From positions 1,984,001 to 2,048,000 of the forward strand of contig QYRS01000001.1 of the NCBI GenBank assembly GCA_006503535.1: a stretch of DNA of 64,000 bases. Direction: 5' to 3'. The number at the start of each line of letters is the position of its first letter. The first letter of the stretch is position 1. The DNA is from Arthrinium phaeospermum. Taxonomy: Eukaryota > Ascomycota > Sordariomycetes > Amphisphaeriales > Apiosporaceae. The notes beneath the pieces are model-generated. The model searched no databases. It was not told the DNA's origin and saw nothing but the letters and a program-made list of their open reading frames with translations. Below, piece by piece: positions 1 to 11,492 of the stretch. Both the position numbers and the translations under genes were made by a program.

Positions 1-599
1 GGAGTCAAAGGCACGTCGCATATCCCGTCAACCCTTTCTCTATCCCAAATTTTGTTTACTGGTCGGCATTGTGTCCACAACACCACAGACGCCGAAGTTG
101 AAATGATGGCAAGGGTGAGTATCGACGCCCATATGACTACCTTGTGCCACGGAACCACCACAATGCGCAGAAGAAAAAGGGCAAGAGAGATCTTGGCCAG
201 CGCCATGCTCATTACTGCTGCCGCTTGACACATCATTTCCCAAAAGACAGCCGCGGCTGCGTCGTCTGGACTCAGAGCCCACATGTTCTGACCGAACCCA
301 TAAAGCGCCGAGATGTGGGTAAATATGGTGTACAGGACCAAGAACAGCTTTTTGCGAAAGTCAGCAATTGATGATCAACCTCCTGTCATCGTTGATTCCG
401 TGCTACTTACACCAGCTGTGGCATACACATAGTCGTCGGCACTGACAGACCGAACGATAGCAGCACGGGTATATAGCCGAAGAAGAACCATGATCAGTGA
501 GATGCCAGAAAGCGTCCACATCACAGTCAACGTCTCGCCTCCCCGCCCGCCTATCATCTTGTCGTTGGGTCGATTAACAGCAACACGAGTGATTCCCAT
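1..599 (-). CDS. PTH11/rhodopsin-domain integral membrane protein, 5' part, runs off left edge; one frameshift
   Basis: N-terminal part of a multi-pass plasma-membrane protein of the fungal rhodopsin-domain (PTH11/SAT5-like) type, a large family of putative receptors of mostly unknown ligand. Exon 1 (411-599) encodes a hydrophobic helix followed by RLYTR..IVRSVSADDYVY, the family hallmark (R-x-Y-T-R then a D-D-Y/W motif after helix 2). An intron of 63 bases (348-410, GTAAGT..AAG) joins in frame to exon 2, which reads ALYGFGQNMWAL and then MALAKISLALF, matching helices 3-4. At about 172-178 one T seems missing from a short T run (minus strand). After the shift the protein continues as RIVVVPWHK through the next helix to base 1. 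Only about 180 residues lie inside the window, so the C-terminus and any CFEM domain cannot be judged. Confidence 0.75.
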
Positions 600-1549
600 T
601 GATCCGTTTGACGCCGTGTCTAATCAAGCAGAGAAGAACCACTGCACTACGCCGGGAACGTGGCAAGTCGAAGAATTGGACCCTGGTCTTCTGGTATGAG
701 TGTGCTAACTTTATAAGTTCTCTCAGGTTTCATCTGCCATTCTCACTCGAGTCTATACACCCAATGAGGCTCCAGTCCGGCTACAGGAAGAGGCTGGTGG
801 CTGAAGAGAACCGGGGGTAACCCGAGCGAATTGAAAACTCGTTCATTATCAGGACTGAGCCTTTGTCAAGTTTGGGTGGCATCGAGATTGTATGCATGTT
901 TGCTGTACAGTGGGCCCTCAAGTGTGGCCAAGCCTCGCTAGTTTTTGGCTGATCTTGACACAACACTATTCACCATCGACGGCACACATCGTGAACAAGA
1001 CTGCGCTCGACTCGAAAAGTTCTCGCGCGCCGCAGAAGGCATACCTTTGGACGCTATAGTCGAGCCAAAACCGCAAATCTTTCGAATATATACAGCTTTT
1101 TTTTTCTTGTCTTCGTATTCTACGCGCGCTCAATCAACTCAGTTGATGCAACTACCAGCGGTGTGATTGTTTGCTCCTACCTGGCTGGTGGCTTGCAGCG
1201 AAACGCATGGTTTATACCAAGGTGGCGAGGAGTCCCCGGTGGTAACTAGAGTACTGTTTCACTAGATGGCACAGCGCATAACCTGGTAACGGCATCATAT
1301 GCTCCCTTAATATTTCGCTACCAACGCCCTGACAGCGAAGAAACCACCAATGCTAGATGGTGGAAATCAACGAATACGGCCATCTGCACGAGATGTCATG
1401 TCACATGCATTAGCCTACGGCCTGGGCTTCTGCGCCGCAGCAGTGGTCTCCGCCGAATACAACATCATGTTCAGACCTCTGGGATCTACAAGTACACCCA
1501 TGTTCCATCACATAGCAATGGCAACATCTGGAGTTCTGCTGTATTGAAC
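600..1549. other. Intergenic, shared 5' region of the membrane-protein and P450 genes
   Basis: The two flanking genes diverge from here. A T-rich stretch lies near 1098-1108. I see no convincing coding segment; the short open frames have no family resemblance. Confidence 0.5.
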
Positions 1550-3345
1550 ATGCTCAATCCGCACCGATTCATCATGGACTCTGCTACCACACTCATCAAT
1601 TACTCCGGAAGAGCAACATTAGACCTTGGCTGTGGTCTCCTGTGGATAGTGTTGCCAGTAATTGCACTCCTGTCATTTGGTGTCTTCCTTCATCAGCGAG
1701 ATCCATTGAGGCATTATCCGGGTCCGTTTCTTGCGAGCAAGTCTGACTTCCCCTTCTCTAATCCGGCTCGCGAACTGACAGCTAGTTCCGCCTAGGATTT
1801 ACTAATCTGTGGCGCCTGTACACCACCTGGCGAGGCCAATCTCATGTTGTGATCCATGAGCTCCACAAGAAGTTTGGACCTGTCGTTCGGTTGGGGCCGA
1901 ACATATTGGATTTAGACATTCCCGATTTCATCAAGGTAGTATACAACACGAAAACACAATGGAAAAAGGTCCGTGTTCAGCATCCACGTCTTGTTATAAG
2001 CCCTGACCTCATTGATTGAACATTGTGGGCAGACCGAATTCTACCATGGCTCGAGCTCAATTGTGGACGGGAAGATTGTGTATAACATCTTCAGCCAAAC
2101 AGACCCGGAAACACACGCACATTGGAGGAAGCCGATATCGAGACACTACTCTACGAACGGTGTCCTACCTTTCGAGTCTCACATTGACAACGTTCTCTCC
2201 GAGTTATGTGCAGCGCTAGAATCACGTTACATCAACAGCTCCAATGCCTCAGCATGCTGCTTGGATACGTGGCTACTTTACTGTAGGTCGTCTACCTCTC
2301 ATGTCGCAATATAAGCCTGACTCTGTTAGTCGCATGGGATGTCGTGGGGACTGTGACCTTCAGCCAACCCATAGGGTTCCTAGAGAAGGGATGTGACTTC
2401 AATGGGGTACTCCACGCTGCAGCGAAATCGACCGACTACTTCGCCGTCGTGGGACAGATGCCCTTCTTGGACTATTGGCTGGATAAGAACCCAGTCCACC
2501 GGATCGGTCCCCCGTCGTTTGGAGCGGCTGTCAACATTGCTGTACAGCGCCTCGTCGACCGCTGCCAGGGTACAGATGGCAGCTACCATGACCCAGCACA
2601 GCCAGACTACCTGGACAAGTTCATCGAAGTGAAACAGTCGAACCCCGAAACCGTTGATGACTCGATGATCATCTCATACCTGATGATCAATCTGATCGCA
2701 GGATCCGACACTACCGCCATCACACTTCGTTCCGTATTCTATTACACCCTGCGGAACCACGTTGTATGGTCACGACTGCAGAAGGAACTCGACAGCATCG
2801 TCAAGGACAGGAACAAGCCCGTCAGCTGGACCGACGCCCGATCGTGTCCGTACCTCGAAGCCGTCATGCGCGAAGCGATACGTATGCTGCCGGGCGTGGC
2901 GATGAACCTCGAGCGGTACGTGCCCCAGGGTGGGCTCGTGGTAGGGGGGACCACGAGCAACAAGAACAATGACAATGATCACCATAAAATGTTCATCCCC
3001 GCCGGCACCATCGTGGGCCTGAACCCGTACGTGCTGGCACGTAACCTCTCCGTGTACGGCGACGACGCCGACGAGTTCCGGCCCGAACGTTGGTTGCAGG
3101 GAAAGGAAGAACCGGAAGCGGCGTACAAGGCGCGGCTGGCGGCCATGAACGTGGCAGACCTGTCTTTCGGCGCGGGCTCGCGAGTCTGCATCGGCAAGAA
3201 CCTGGCGTTGCTGGAGGCGTACAAGGCGGTCGCCACGCTGGTCGTCCGCTACGATGTCGAGCTGGTGGACCCGACGTCGCAGTGGCGCATCACTAACAGC
3301 TGGTTTCCCAGGCAGGGGGGCGGTTGGATGTCAGGCTCAAGATGA
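1550..3345 (+). CDS. Cytochrome P450 monooxygenase, pisatin demethylase-like
   Basis: Haem-thiolate monooxygenase anchored in the ER. Four exons, 1550-1736, 1796-1968, 2033-2282 and 2330-3345, give 541 residues with all phases agreeing. An N-terminal helix (about residues 20-45) is followed by HYPGPFLA. The middle reads DVVGTVTFSQPIGFLEKG and PFLDYWL, typical of the pisatin-demethylase-like P450s. The I-helix AGSDTT lies at about 327-332, the ExxR motif in EAVMREAIR at about 379-387, and the haem loop FGAGSRVCIG near 482-491 with its Cys ligand. Intron 1 has a GC donor; introns 2 and 3 are GT-AG (64 and 47 bases). The first in-frame ATG (1550) is used; 1574 is a possible later start. The substrate is unknown. 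It lies upstream of an FAD monooxygenase and homogentisate dioxygenase, which hints at aromatic-compound metabolism. No frameshift. Confidence 0.92.
1737..1795 (+). other. GC-AG intron in the P450 gene
   Basis: The 59-base intron begins GCAAGT and ends CTAG, with an AACTGAC branch-like site. Reading through it hits a stop. Removing it joins PGPFLA to FTNLWRLYTTW exactly as in the family. No GT donor gives that join. Confidence 0.8.
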
Positions 3346-4906
3346 GAAAGGAGCTGGCTCGTGATTCTCAGAACCAATCGACACACGACGGGTTGGTGTC
3401 AAGTGGATCTATGTCGCTATATCTAGTGCTTACGTGCCGTTAACGTGGGGTTACACACAATCACGCTCCTTTTTTGCTTGCTTGCTTTCGTCCAGTCCGC
3501 CAGTCTTCTTGCCTGGCCAGGATTCATGTTGGTCATGCGTCGTAGATGGTTTGTGTCAACTCCTGCCCCGAGTACTTCGCCATGTCTGCTATGGAAGTCG
3601 TAGCTACCGGCTCAGAAGCAAGTTATTCGAGGACTGCAGCATGTGGTAGCTCGTGTTGGCGACAGACCTGCTCTCGACCCTCTTATGGCGTGCGCAGCGG
3701 CTCGCGTCGCCCGAGATGGACAAGTACCTGGTCAGCGTATGGGCTTCGCAGCTCCTGGACGCCATTGGCGTGTACCTTTGGGCGCCCGCTAGCGGACAAG
3801 TACCGCGCATCCTCTTGGTTATCGGTGTTGCGAAAGCGCGAGGTACGCTGCCGAGCGAGTCGTCAATGGACTGCTAGTGCGGGGAGAAGTGTCCCAGGCT
3901 CGACGTCCTCGCTTCCAAGTGCGCTCTGGCGGGCTAGAATTCGTATGGCGAGGTCCCTGACGCATACAATGTCAGGAAAGGGGAGTTTAGACCTCACAGT
4001 GACCGTGATGGTCTGCTCCGGGAACTTGGGTTTTCAAGGTGCGAGAAACCCAATTTCTAAAACTGGAGCGATCACAAAGAATCGACGGGGCGTGGCAGGT
4101 GGTCGATCTACCGAAGTGGGACGTCTACGAGGTACCAAATTGACACAACTGCCAGTCGCGCCCATCATTCATGTAACAATTCAACATGGAGTGACTGACC
4201 AGTCACATTTTGAACAGAAAGAGACATCGGACTTGTCTGAACAGCGAGCCCCGAGAGTCCACAACCACGATCGGCCGAAGCGAGGGTCGTTGCAATTGCC
4301 GAACTGAGCTTGGATTGACCGAGCTGCGACTGCGATTTACGAGCTCCAGGCACCAGGTCCAATGATTGCGTCCCATGCAGATCAAGGGCCGAGCCGGCTA
4401 GGCGCAGCTGGGTGCAAGCCCCAGAGGCCCCTAGCTTCAGGCTAAGTAGATACCTACCTACTGTAACAGGCGAAGCGCCCCGTCATCTCGTCGACTTTGG
4501 GTGGTGACGTCGTAGACTGTTCACTGCGGACACCCTGACTCGTGCCTCAACCCAGCACATCGGCACCGAGTTCACTATGGAATTCGGACAGCACCGAGTC
4601 CGTTACGAGAATTACAGTATCGCTCGGTCATTTATATTGCACGGCTGGCGCGGCAAGTGGCAGAGATCATATATAACACGATTTACATGGCTACGATTTC
4701 TCATCCTTTTCCCTTGAATGAACCGAGTCATCTATATGCAAGCACAAACAGATCCACGAACTAGTATTTCGAGTCTGAGCAGCCACTAAAACAACGTCTT
4801 TCTGCGTAACGAGGTACAGCAGCAAGCCCGCCTGTATTTGACCCAAACCACACATAAGGAAGCCAGCCATTGTGCACCCCCAACCTCAAGCCACCCAACG
4901 CCCGCC
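3346..4906. other. Intergenic, 1.56 kb, no supported gene
   Basis: A 253-codon open frame (3546-4307) is Arg/Ser-rich and lacks domain character. A shorter overlapping frame (3653-3877) reads more like protein (LLSTLLWRAQRLASPEMDKY) but starts right after a stop and matches nothing I know. It could be a remnant. The last 300 bases are the likely promoter of the monooxygenase. Confidence 0.45.
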
Positions 4907-6215
4907 ATGCCCCTCGACATCCTCATCGTCGGCGCCGGCATCTGCGGCCCGCCCTGGCCTTGCTGCTCCTGCGCGCCGACGGGGGCGCCAAGGCCTACCG
5001 CATCACGGTGGTGGAGCGCTGCGAGTCCCTGCGCACGGGCGGCCAGCAGATCGACCTGCGCGCGCAGGGCATCCCCGTGATGCGCAAGCTGGGCCTCATG
5101 GGCGCGGTGCGCGACATCGTCGTGCACGAGCGCGGCATGGCCTTTGTCGACAAGCACGGCACGCCCCAGTTCCAGTTCGGCGTCAACGACACGGGCAAGG
5201 GCCAGCAAGGGATGACGAGCGAGTACGAGCTGATGCGCGGAGACCTCGTGCGCGTGCTGTACGACGCCAGCCTCGAGGCCTCGGACGCGGCCAAGCAGCA
5301 GGGCGGCGCCGGCGTCGTCTACGAGTTCGGGGTGTCGGTCGAGACCATCTCGCAAAAGGAAGACGGCGAGGGCGGCGTCGACGTGAAGCTGAGCGACGGC
5401 CGACAGCGGCACTTCGACCTGGTCGTCGGCGCCGACGGCCAGGGCTCGCGCACCCGGCGTCAAGCCTGGGGCGAAGAGGCCGGTCGCGCCGCGTTCCACA
5501 CCCTGCACAGCTACGGCGCCTACTTCACTATCCCGCGCGTCGAGGCCGAGGACAGCGACATCGCCGTCGTGCACCACCTGTCCGGGCGTCGCATGATCGC
5601 CTTCCGCTCCAACGGCCGGCCCGAAACCCAATGCTACATGTTCTGCAACGAGCCCTCGCAGGGTCCGCGGCTGCGGGACGCGACGGGCTACAACCCGGAC
5701 AAAACGGTGGACGACCAGAAGCAGATCTGGCGCGACTTCTTCGACGACAGCGACGCCTGGTGCCGCGACCGCGTGTTCGACGGCCTCAAGAACACCAAGG
5801 ACTTCTACGCCCACGAGGCCGGGCAGGTCAAGCTGGACTCGTGGTCCCGCGGGCGCGTGGCGCTGCTGGGCGACGCGGGCTACTGTCCCAGCCCCCTCAC
5901 GGGCTGCGGCACGACGGCGTCGCTGGTGGCGCGTACGTGCTGGCGGGCGAGCTTGCGCGGCACCCGGGCGACGTCGCCGCTGCACTGGAAGGCTACGACC
6001 GGGTTCTGCGGCCGTTCATCGACGAGGTCCAGCGGTTGCCACCGGGGGGGCCGACCCTGGCCGCGCCGCAGACGGATTGGGGGATCTGGTTCATGCATTC
6101 GCTGGGCAAGTTCGTCACGACACTCAAGATTGATAAGCTCGCTCTTAGTTTGATGCCGTCGGATAAGGGCGGCATACCCCTGCCCGAATACCCCGAGCTC
6201 AAGCTGGCAGAATGA
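4907..6215 (+). CDS. FAD-dependent monooxygenase (PHBH-fold, TetX/kynurenine-3-monooxygenase-like), two frameshifts
   Basis: Flavoprotein hydroxylase that uses NAD(P)H and O2 on an aromatic or polyketide-like substrate; the substrate cannot be read from sequence. The N-terminus MPLDILIVGAGICG is the dinucleotide-binding GxGxxG. Next come ITVVERCESLRTGGQQIDLR, the DG motif VVGADGQGSRTRR in the middle, and RVALLGDAGYCPSPLTGCGT, the FAD-binding GD motif, near the C-terminus. Three reading frames are needed: one base appears lost near 4951 (inside the GxGxxG region) and one near 5928 (GGG reduced to GG). Each break sits in a G/C run and the family sequence resumes immediately, so a technical error is the simplest explanation. 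Otherwise the gene is null. No intron; about 435 residues once frames are followed. It converges with homogentisate dioxygenase, with 153 bases between stops. Confidence 0.85.
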
Positions 6216-6368
6216 GATGGAGCTGGATGGTGGTCATGTAATGTAATGTACGAGTCCATGTTTCGACTGCTTAATGATAGATACCCTGCGATTTCCCCTC
6301 TTACCAATATCAATTTAGTACATGTATGTATATAACACACTTGCTCGAACCGCACGTTACGCTCAATC

Positions 6369-7822
6369 TCATTTCAGGAGATGCCCCTCTGTATTCGCCC
6401 CCTCCGGCATCTTCCAGTGCACCTTGACCCCGCCCCAGCTGTGGTCGTTGTAAGCATCCTGCACCTTCTGGCACGTCTTGAGCCCCCACTCCGTGACGCC
6501 GACCATCAGACAACTCTCGAACATGAACGCGCAGCTGCCCTTGCCGAAATGCAGCGGCTTCAGCTCCGCGTTGCGCGCGCCCTCGTAGCTCTCGGCGTCG
6601 GGCCCATGGCCGCTCATGACGTTGTGCAGGCTGGCGCCGCCGGGCATGAAGCCGCCCTGGCCGCCCTTCTTGGCGTCGTAGACGCCCGTGATCAGGCCCA
6701 TGAACTCGGACATGGTGTTGCGGTGGTACCAGGGCGGCCGGAACGTGTCGTCGGCCACCATCCAGCGCGGCGGGAAGATGACGAAATCGGCGACGGCGGT
6801 ACCGGCGTGGTCCGACTGCGCCGTCAGTACCGTGAAGATGGACGGGTCCGGGTGGTCGAAGGAGACGGACCCGATCGTGTTGAAGCGGCCCAGGTCGTAC
6901 TTGTAGGGTAGTAGTTGCCGTGCCACGCCACCACGTCGAACGGCGTGTGCGCCTGCTGCGTCCGGAAGAGCCCGTTGTTGAACTTGGCCGTGATGGTGTA
7001 CGTGTTGGGGCCCGAGGCCGCCGTGGCCCCGCTGTCCTCGCTGAAGCACGCGACCGGCGCCTGGAAGTCGCGGGCGTTGGCCAGGCCGTTGGAGCCGATG
7101 GGGCCCAATTCGGGGAGGGTGAAGTGGCCCTGGTAGAGCTCGAGGGCATATCCGCGAACTGGCCCGCTCGGGAGATGGACCTGGTACTTGATGCCGCGCG
7201 GGATGACGCAGATCTCCATGGGCCGCACTAGTAGCCAACCGAGCTCGGTGCGGATGTCCAGGACGCCATCTTGCGTGACGATCAACAAGTCGCCGTCAGC
7301 CGAGTAGAATGCAGTCCGCTCATCCATGGACTTTCCAGCCGCGTAGATGTACATGCCGATGCCCTGCTTGAGTGTCGGATCCCCGGCCCCAGCGACAAGC
7401 CTCAAACCAGACACGAAGTCCGTCTGCTCGTCGTGGTCAAACGGGTCCCACCGCAATTGATTGGGGATGTACTGAAGTTTGGAGGCGCTGTAGGGCTTAT
7501 CTGATGTGAATGGTCCCGTGGTATCCTCCTGGAATGGAGGGTGTGCGCACGAGGGGGGATGCGGTACAGCCATGACTGCTTGTTCTCGTGCCGAGGCGCC
7601 GTGAAGGCCGTGCCAGACAGCTTCTCGGCGTACAAGCCATGGGGCGGCTTCTGTGGGAGTTCTGGCCGATGGGCAGGGCACCGCTCACAGATTCCGTCCT
7701 AGGACGCGGCAATGAGCATGTAATTATCAATAGAGCAATGATGGCCACACTTACTCCATATACGAATCGAATCCATTCTGATATCGGTACTTCTCGTTGC
7801 AATCAAAACTGGTGACAGGCAT
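6369..7822 (-). CDS. hmgA: Homogentisate 1,2-dioxygenase, three apparent frameshifts
   Basis: Cytosolic non-haem Fe(II) enzyme that opens the homogentisate ring to maleylacetoacetate in tyrosine/phenylalanine/phenylacetate catabolism. Exon 1 is 7755-7822 ([18 protein letters not shown]). A 56-base GT-AG intron (7699-7754) follows, then one long exon. Recognisable family segments are [49 protein letters not shown] and FVIFPPRW. The iron ligands are in [12 protein letters not shown] (His and Glu) and HGPDAE (His), all intact. Family length (about 450) is kept. The frame changes three times, each by loss of one base in a G/C run on the plus strand: near 7655-7657, 7553-7558 (six G where seven are needed) and 6906-6908. 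No internal region is missing. It converges on the FAD monooxygenase. Fumarylacetoacetase, two steps later, is 55 kb away. Confidence 0.93.
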
Positions 7823-8450
7823 TGTCTTTGGGGAGCAGGTATTAGACAACCAAAATGAGGTGGTGATGGTGGTGATAGTGGTCGAGCCAGCAAGAATCAG
7901 AGATCAATGGAGTTGAGGCTGTTATTACATTGGATTTCAAATGCATTCGGTGCTTGTCGTTGCTCCATGTGATGGGAGGAATGTCTTGTACGCTGCAGGG
8001 ATAGCTCAAACGCGGGGCCGAAGATAGCCAGTATTAGCCGACCAGATGAGTGCGGAATAGGGACGTGGGGTAGTTGGAGCTCGGTCTGGGGGTGCTAGCC
8101 GTCCGCGGGGAAGGACAGACAGACTTCCGATGCGTGGTATTGACTTATGGACCTTGATTCACTATTGTTTCACCTCCATGTAGTATCCAATTACAGGCAA
8201 GTGATCGTAATAAGTAGGTAGCGTATATTGATTCATAAAATCCGAGGATTAGAAGTCAGTGCGTTTAAATGAATGTAAAGCATCGTTTCGTACGATAGCA
8301 ACTGGACATGACGATCAGGCATGATTGTTTCACAGAAATACAAGCAGCATGATTGGACGCCAAACCCTCCAATCCGACTCAAACTCCTCTAACACCATCC
8401 GTCCTGGTTCCCCAGCAAAATAGAGACGACTGCAATGCGTTAACCAACCC
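7823..8450. other. Intergenic, 628 bases
   Basis: This holds the upstream region of homogentisate dioxygenase and the 3' flank of the NACHT-ankyrin gene. I see no coding or repeat feature. Confidence 0.5.
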
Positions 8451-11311
8451 TTACTTACCTGACAGGTGCATCATGCACCTCAGACCATGAGTGAAGACGA
8501 AATGAAGAAGGCCGGAACATGATGGAAGAAGAAGATGAGGAAGCCGGAGTGCCGGCGATAGCGCCCGTGGTCTACTCCATCGCTGCCGGCTTCGATCATG
8601 CAGCATCCTTGCTACATCACCATGACCATTTGTAGCGGCGATTCTCGCAGCATCTTTGCCCATGACAGTTTCGGTAGAAGCCCCACGGTCCAGCAGCAGC
8701 TCCACAACCTCGATATGTCCTCCCCGGCAGCACGCATAAGGTGTGCCGAATTGACCAGCGCAGTTGACGTCGGCCCCTAGGTCTAGGAGCAGTCTGGCGA
8801 TCGCGACATGGCCCTTTTCTGAAGCCATTGTCAAGGCAGAATCGTCAACGAGATTATTTCTGTTCACGTTTGCCCCTCGGTCCAGAAGCAGCCTCACTGT
8901 GGGGACGTGTCCTAGCCTCGAGGCCTCCAGTAAAGCCGTGTTGCCTTCGTTATCCGGGCGTGATACGAGCTCCTCGATCCAAAAGCAGCTTGACCACGGA
9001 AATGTGGCCCTTGGATGCGGCAAACCACCAAGGCGTTCCGCTCTTTTGGACCCAGAAACTCCGGATCGGACCCTCGATCTAGTAGCAGCCGTGCAGTGGT
9101 GTCGTATCCTTCAGCCGAAGCCATGATCAAGGCCGTCTCCCTATCGGTCGTCGTAGCTTCGATTTTAGCACCTCGGTCAAGAAGTGGATGACTACGTTAT
9201 CGTAGCCAGATACTGCTGCCCAAATCAAGGCCGTTGCGCCAGGTCGCATCGGGCGTCGACCATAGCGCCTCGATCGAGAAGCATCTTCGTGGCAGTTTCA
9301 TCCCCGTGCTTGGCAGCTTCCAACAGAGGGGTGCGGCCGCCGCGGCCCTTTGTCTCCAGATGGCTACCTTTGGAATCATTTTCTGCGCCATGGTCAAGAA
9401 TCCGCGCAACGCCGCTATGGCCGTGGTAGACTGCCCAAGACAATGGCGTCAATTCATACACGTCTCGGATGTCAACTTTCGCGCCTTTCTTGAGCAACAG
9501 CTGCACAATCTCTTCATATCCACTCGCTGCAGCATACGAAAGTGGCGTTCTTTGTAACGATCCTCTCGATTGATGCTGGTGCTGACTTTGGTCCAGTCCC
9601 TCAAGATCACCTTGAATGACGACACTTGATCAAGGAGCGGCTCGACTATTGAGATGAATCCCCTCTCGCTGGCCAACGACAAAGCGGTTCGCTCAGTATA
9701 GCGTCCGCGCGCAGTGAGGCTTGCTTTAGCTTTATTCTCTCGGAGGACCGGATTGATCAATTTGTCTAATCCAAGTATGCGACGATAAGCAAGGACGTGA
9801 AGACTTCGCCAGCAAACTCTGGGCCATCCCATCGCTTTCGCCCGTACACTCCCAACCAGTTCAAGCAGGCAGGAGAACGGGCTTCGCAGAGTTGTAGAGC
9901 CAACCGTTCCAGTTCGGCGTCAGGCTTATTATTTGCCTGTCGGTAATGGTGCGTCAATTGCATGCGGCATACTCTAGAAGATAATATTGGCCACGGTTTT
10001 CCATCCGACCTGTTGTTTTGAAATCGGGAAAGAGCAAGTACTTGATGCACATTTCCGAAAGTATATGGTGTGATTCTGTTGGATCAAGGGAATGTTTCCA
10101 TTCCAAAGATGACTGATTCTCGGCGATGACGACGCAGGTCGCGACCGAATCAAAACTCTCTTGCTGTCTGGTGGATGAGAAATATCTCCGAACCTTGAAC
10201 GACGACGAAAAGACCACAGGCATCCCGAATCGCAGCCTGAAGGCGATCTGGAGGCGGCAAGTCTCTTGCAAGCTCCGTATGGTCCAAATGACGATCTGCT
10301 TGAACGCCAATGCTTCAGCCATCTCTGCGAGTCGCAAAGGCCTATCTGCGGAAATATGTACGCTGCTTGACAGAGGTGATTTCACCTTCCAACATCTGTA
10401 CGTCTTCGGGGTGAAGCTTGTGCCTTTTTCCTAGTTCCCACCCGTCGCTTGATGACAATATTGATCTCTCGAGCAATACTGTTCGCCAATTCTGGGTTCT
10501 CTCCGCCAAGGTGGATGCTAGGCTGCGATTCTTTGAGGTGTTGGAATTCCCGCCCGATTGTGAGGTATGGTCGACTGGTGACAAGGAATTTGAGAGTGGA
10601 GGCCCCTCTTCCCTTGTCATGAGCTGGGTCAAGGCCGCAGTCAAACGTTTATAGTCCATGCATTCATCCAAGGCATCAAGGATAATGACAATCTCGCCAT
10701 CATCGTGCTGACTAGCTGCCTCGATGAGCATGTGCCACAACTCGTTGAATGATGAGAAGAGCTGATCGTCATGGTCAGAAACCTTATCGAGAAATCTTTC
10801 CAGGAGTAGAGCAGGTCTCTGAACGAACAGCTGATGCAGGATACAGCAGACGGCAGCCTCTAGTGACTTCTGGTCATCGAAGTCGTCCTTGAAGAAGAAA
10901 TAGCATGACGTTCTGGTAGCGCTTGAAGCAAGGACTTCGTCTACCAAGTATCTTGCGAGAACCGATTTACCACACCCTGGGTCTGCAGAGACCCAAAGGA
11001 TCGCAGAGGTCTCCTTTTGCCAACTCAGAAACCGATCGTGGGTGGTGAACCATTCGCAAGTGCCACGTATTCTTGCTGGGTTCCTGTTCTTTCGGCTCTT
11101 GTATGGCGATGGTTGAAGTCGTTGGAGGAAGTCGGCGCGTGCTCGAGAGTCCAAAGTTTTGGGTCCGACTCCTGGTGGTTGTGGACGATCGAATAATTGT
11201 GTCCAATTTGCACCTTCGCACTACCGTCGGCCCTGACGACGCCGCCGAGTTGTTCAGCATTTTGTCCATAGGTGATCTCTCATCATCGTCAACGTCGTGG
11301 TTGAGCAGCAT
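8451..11311 (-). pseudogene. NACHT-ankyrin NLR-like receptor with N-terminal amyloid motif; many frameshifts and an internal deletion
   Basis: Cytosolic STAND-type receptor. Reading the minus strand from an ATG at 11311, an acidic leader (NHDVDDDERSPMDK) precedes a HET-s-like amyloid motif. Then comes FLQRLQPSPYKSRKNRNP with TCEWF, as in fungal NACHT-ankyrin proteins. The NACHT domain follows, with Walker A ADPGCGKSVLARYL, Walker B EIVIILDALDEC, and a sensor-like VTSRPY that is reachable only in another frame. After TYF the frame jumps to RPLRLAEMAEAL, skipping the usual stretch of roughly 80-100 residues between these motifs. About nine ankyrin repeats (LLLDRGANVN type) fill 9700-8560. At least ten frame changes are needed (for example near 11228, 11157, 10604, 10430, 10293, 10160, 9045, 8965). 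Most are single-base losses in homopolymers. As it stands it cannot encode the receptor. It diverges from the HET-s-like gene. Confidence 0.85.
11190..11231 (-). other. R0-type amyloid motif at the receptor N-terminus
   Basis: The stretch ADGSAKVQIGHNYS has the pattern G-x-S/A-(R/K)-V-x-(I/L)-G-x-x-Y of HET-s prion-forming repeats. It sits before the NACHT domain, where NLR partners of HET-s carry one copy (R0). It matches the spacing of both repeats in the divergent neighbour (ARVRIGNEF and SRVHIGTSY). Its frame differs by one base from the acidic leader upstream. Confidence 0.7.
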
Positions 11312-11492
11312 TGTCTCAAGGGGGATGCGGGGAAGGGAAGACTGTTGGTTGTGTCCAGCCGCAGGTCGCTTGGGGGCCAATGATTTCATCAAGAGCGTCC
11401 CCTTATATCTCCAACACATGCTTCTCTGCATCCTGACAACTATCAAAAGTCATACTCATACCAAACCATATAGATTGTCTTGCTTCAAAACA
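11312..11492. promoter_or_regulatory. Bidirectional promoter of the receptor/HET-s-like pair
   Basis: Only 181 bases separate the two start codons, which point away from each other, so the 5' regions overlap and co-regulation is likely. I recognise no specific operator. Confidence 0.5.

Noticed and set aside
3546..4307. 253-codon open frame downstream of the P450
   Set aside because: Composition is Arg/Ser/Trp-rich with no motif or recognisable domain. It looks like chance in moderately GC-rich DNA.
4786..5985. 399-codon open frame antisense to the FAD monooxygenase
   Set aside because: Arg/Ala/His-rich, typical of the reverse strand of GC-rich coding sequence. The plus strand has the FAD motifs.
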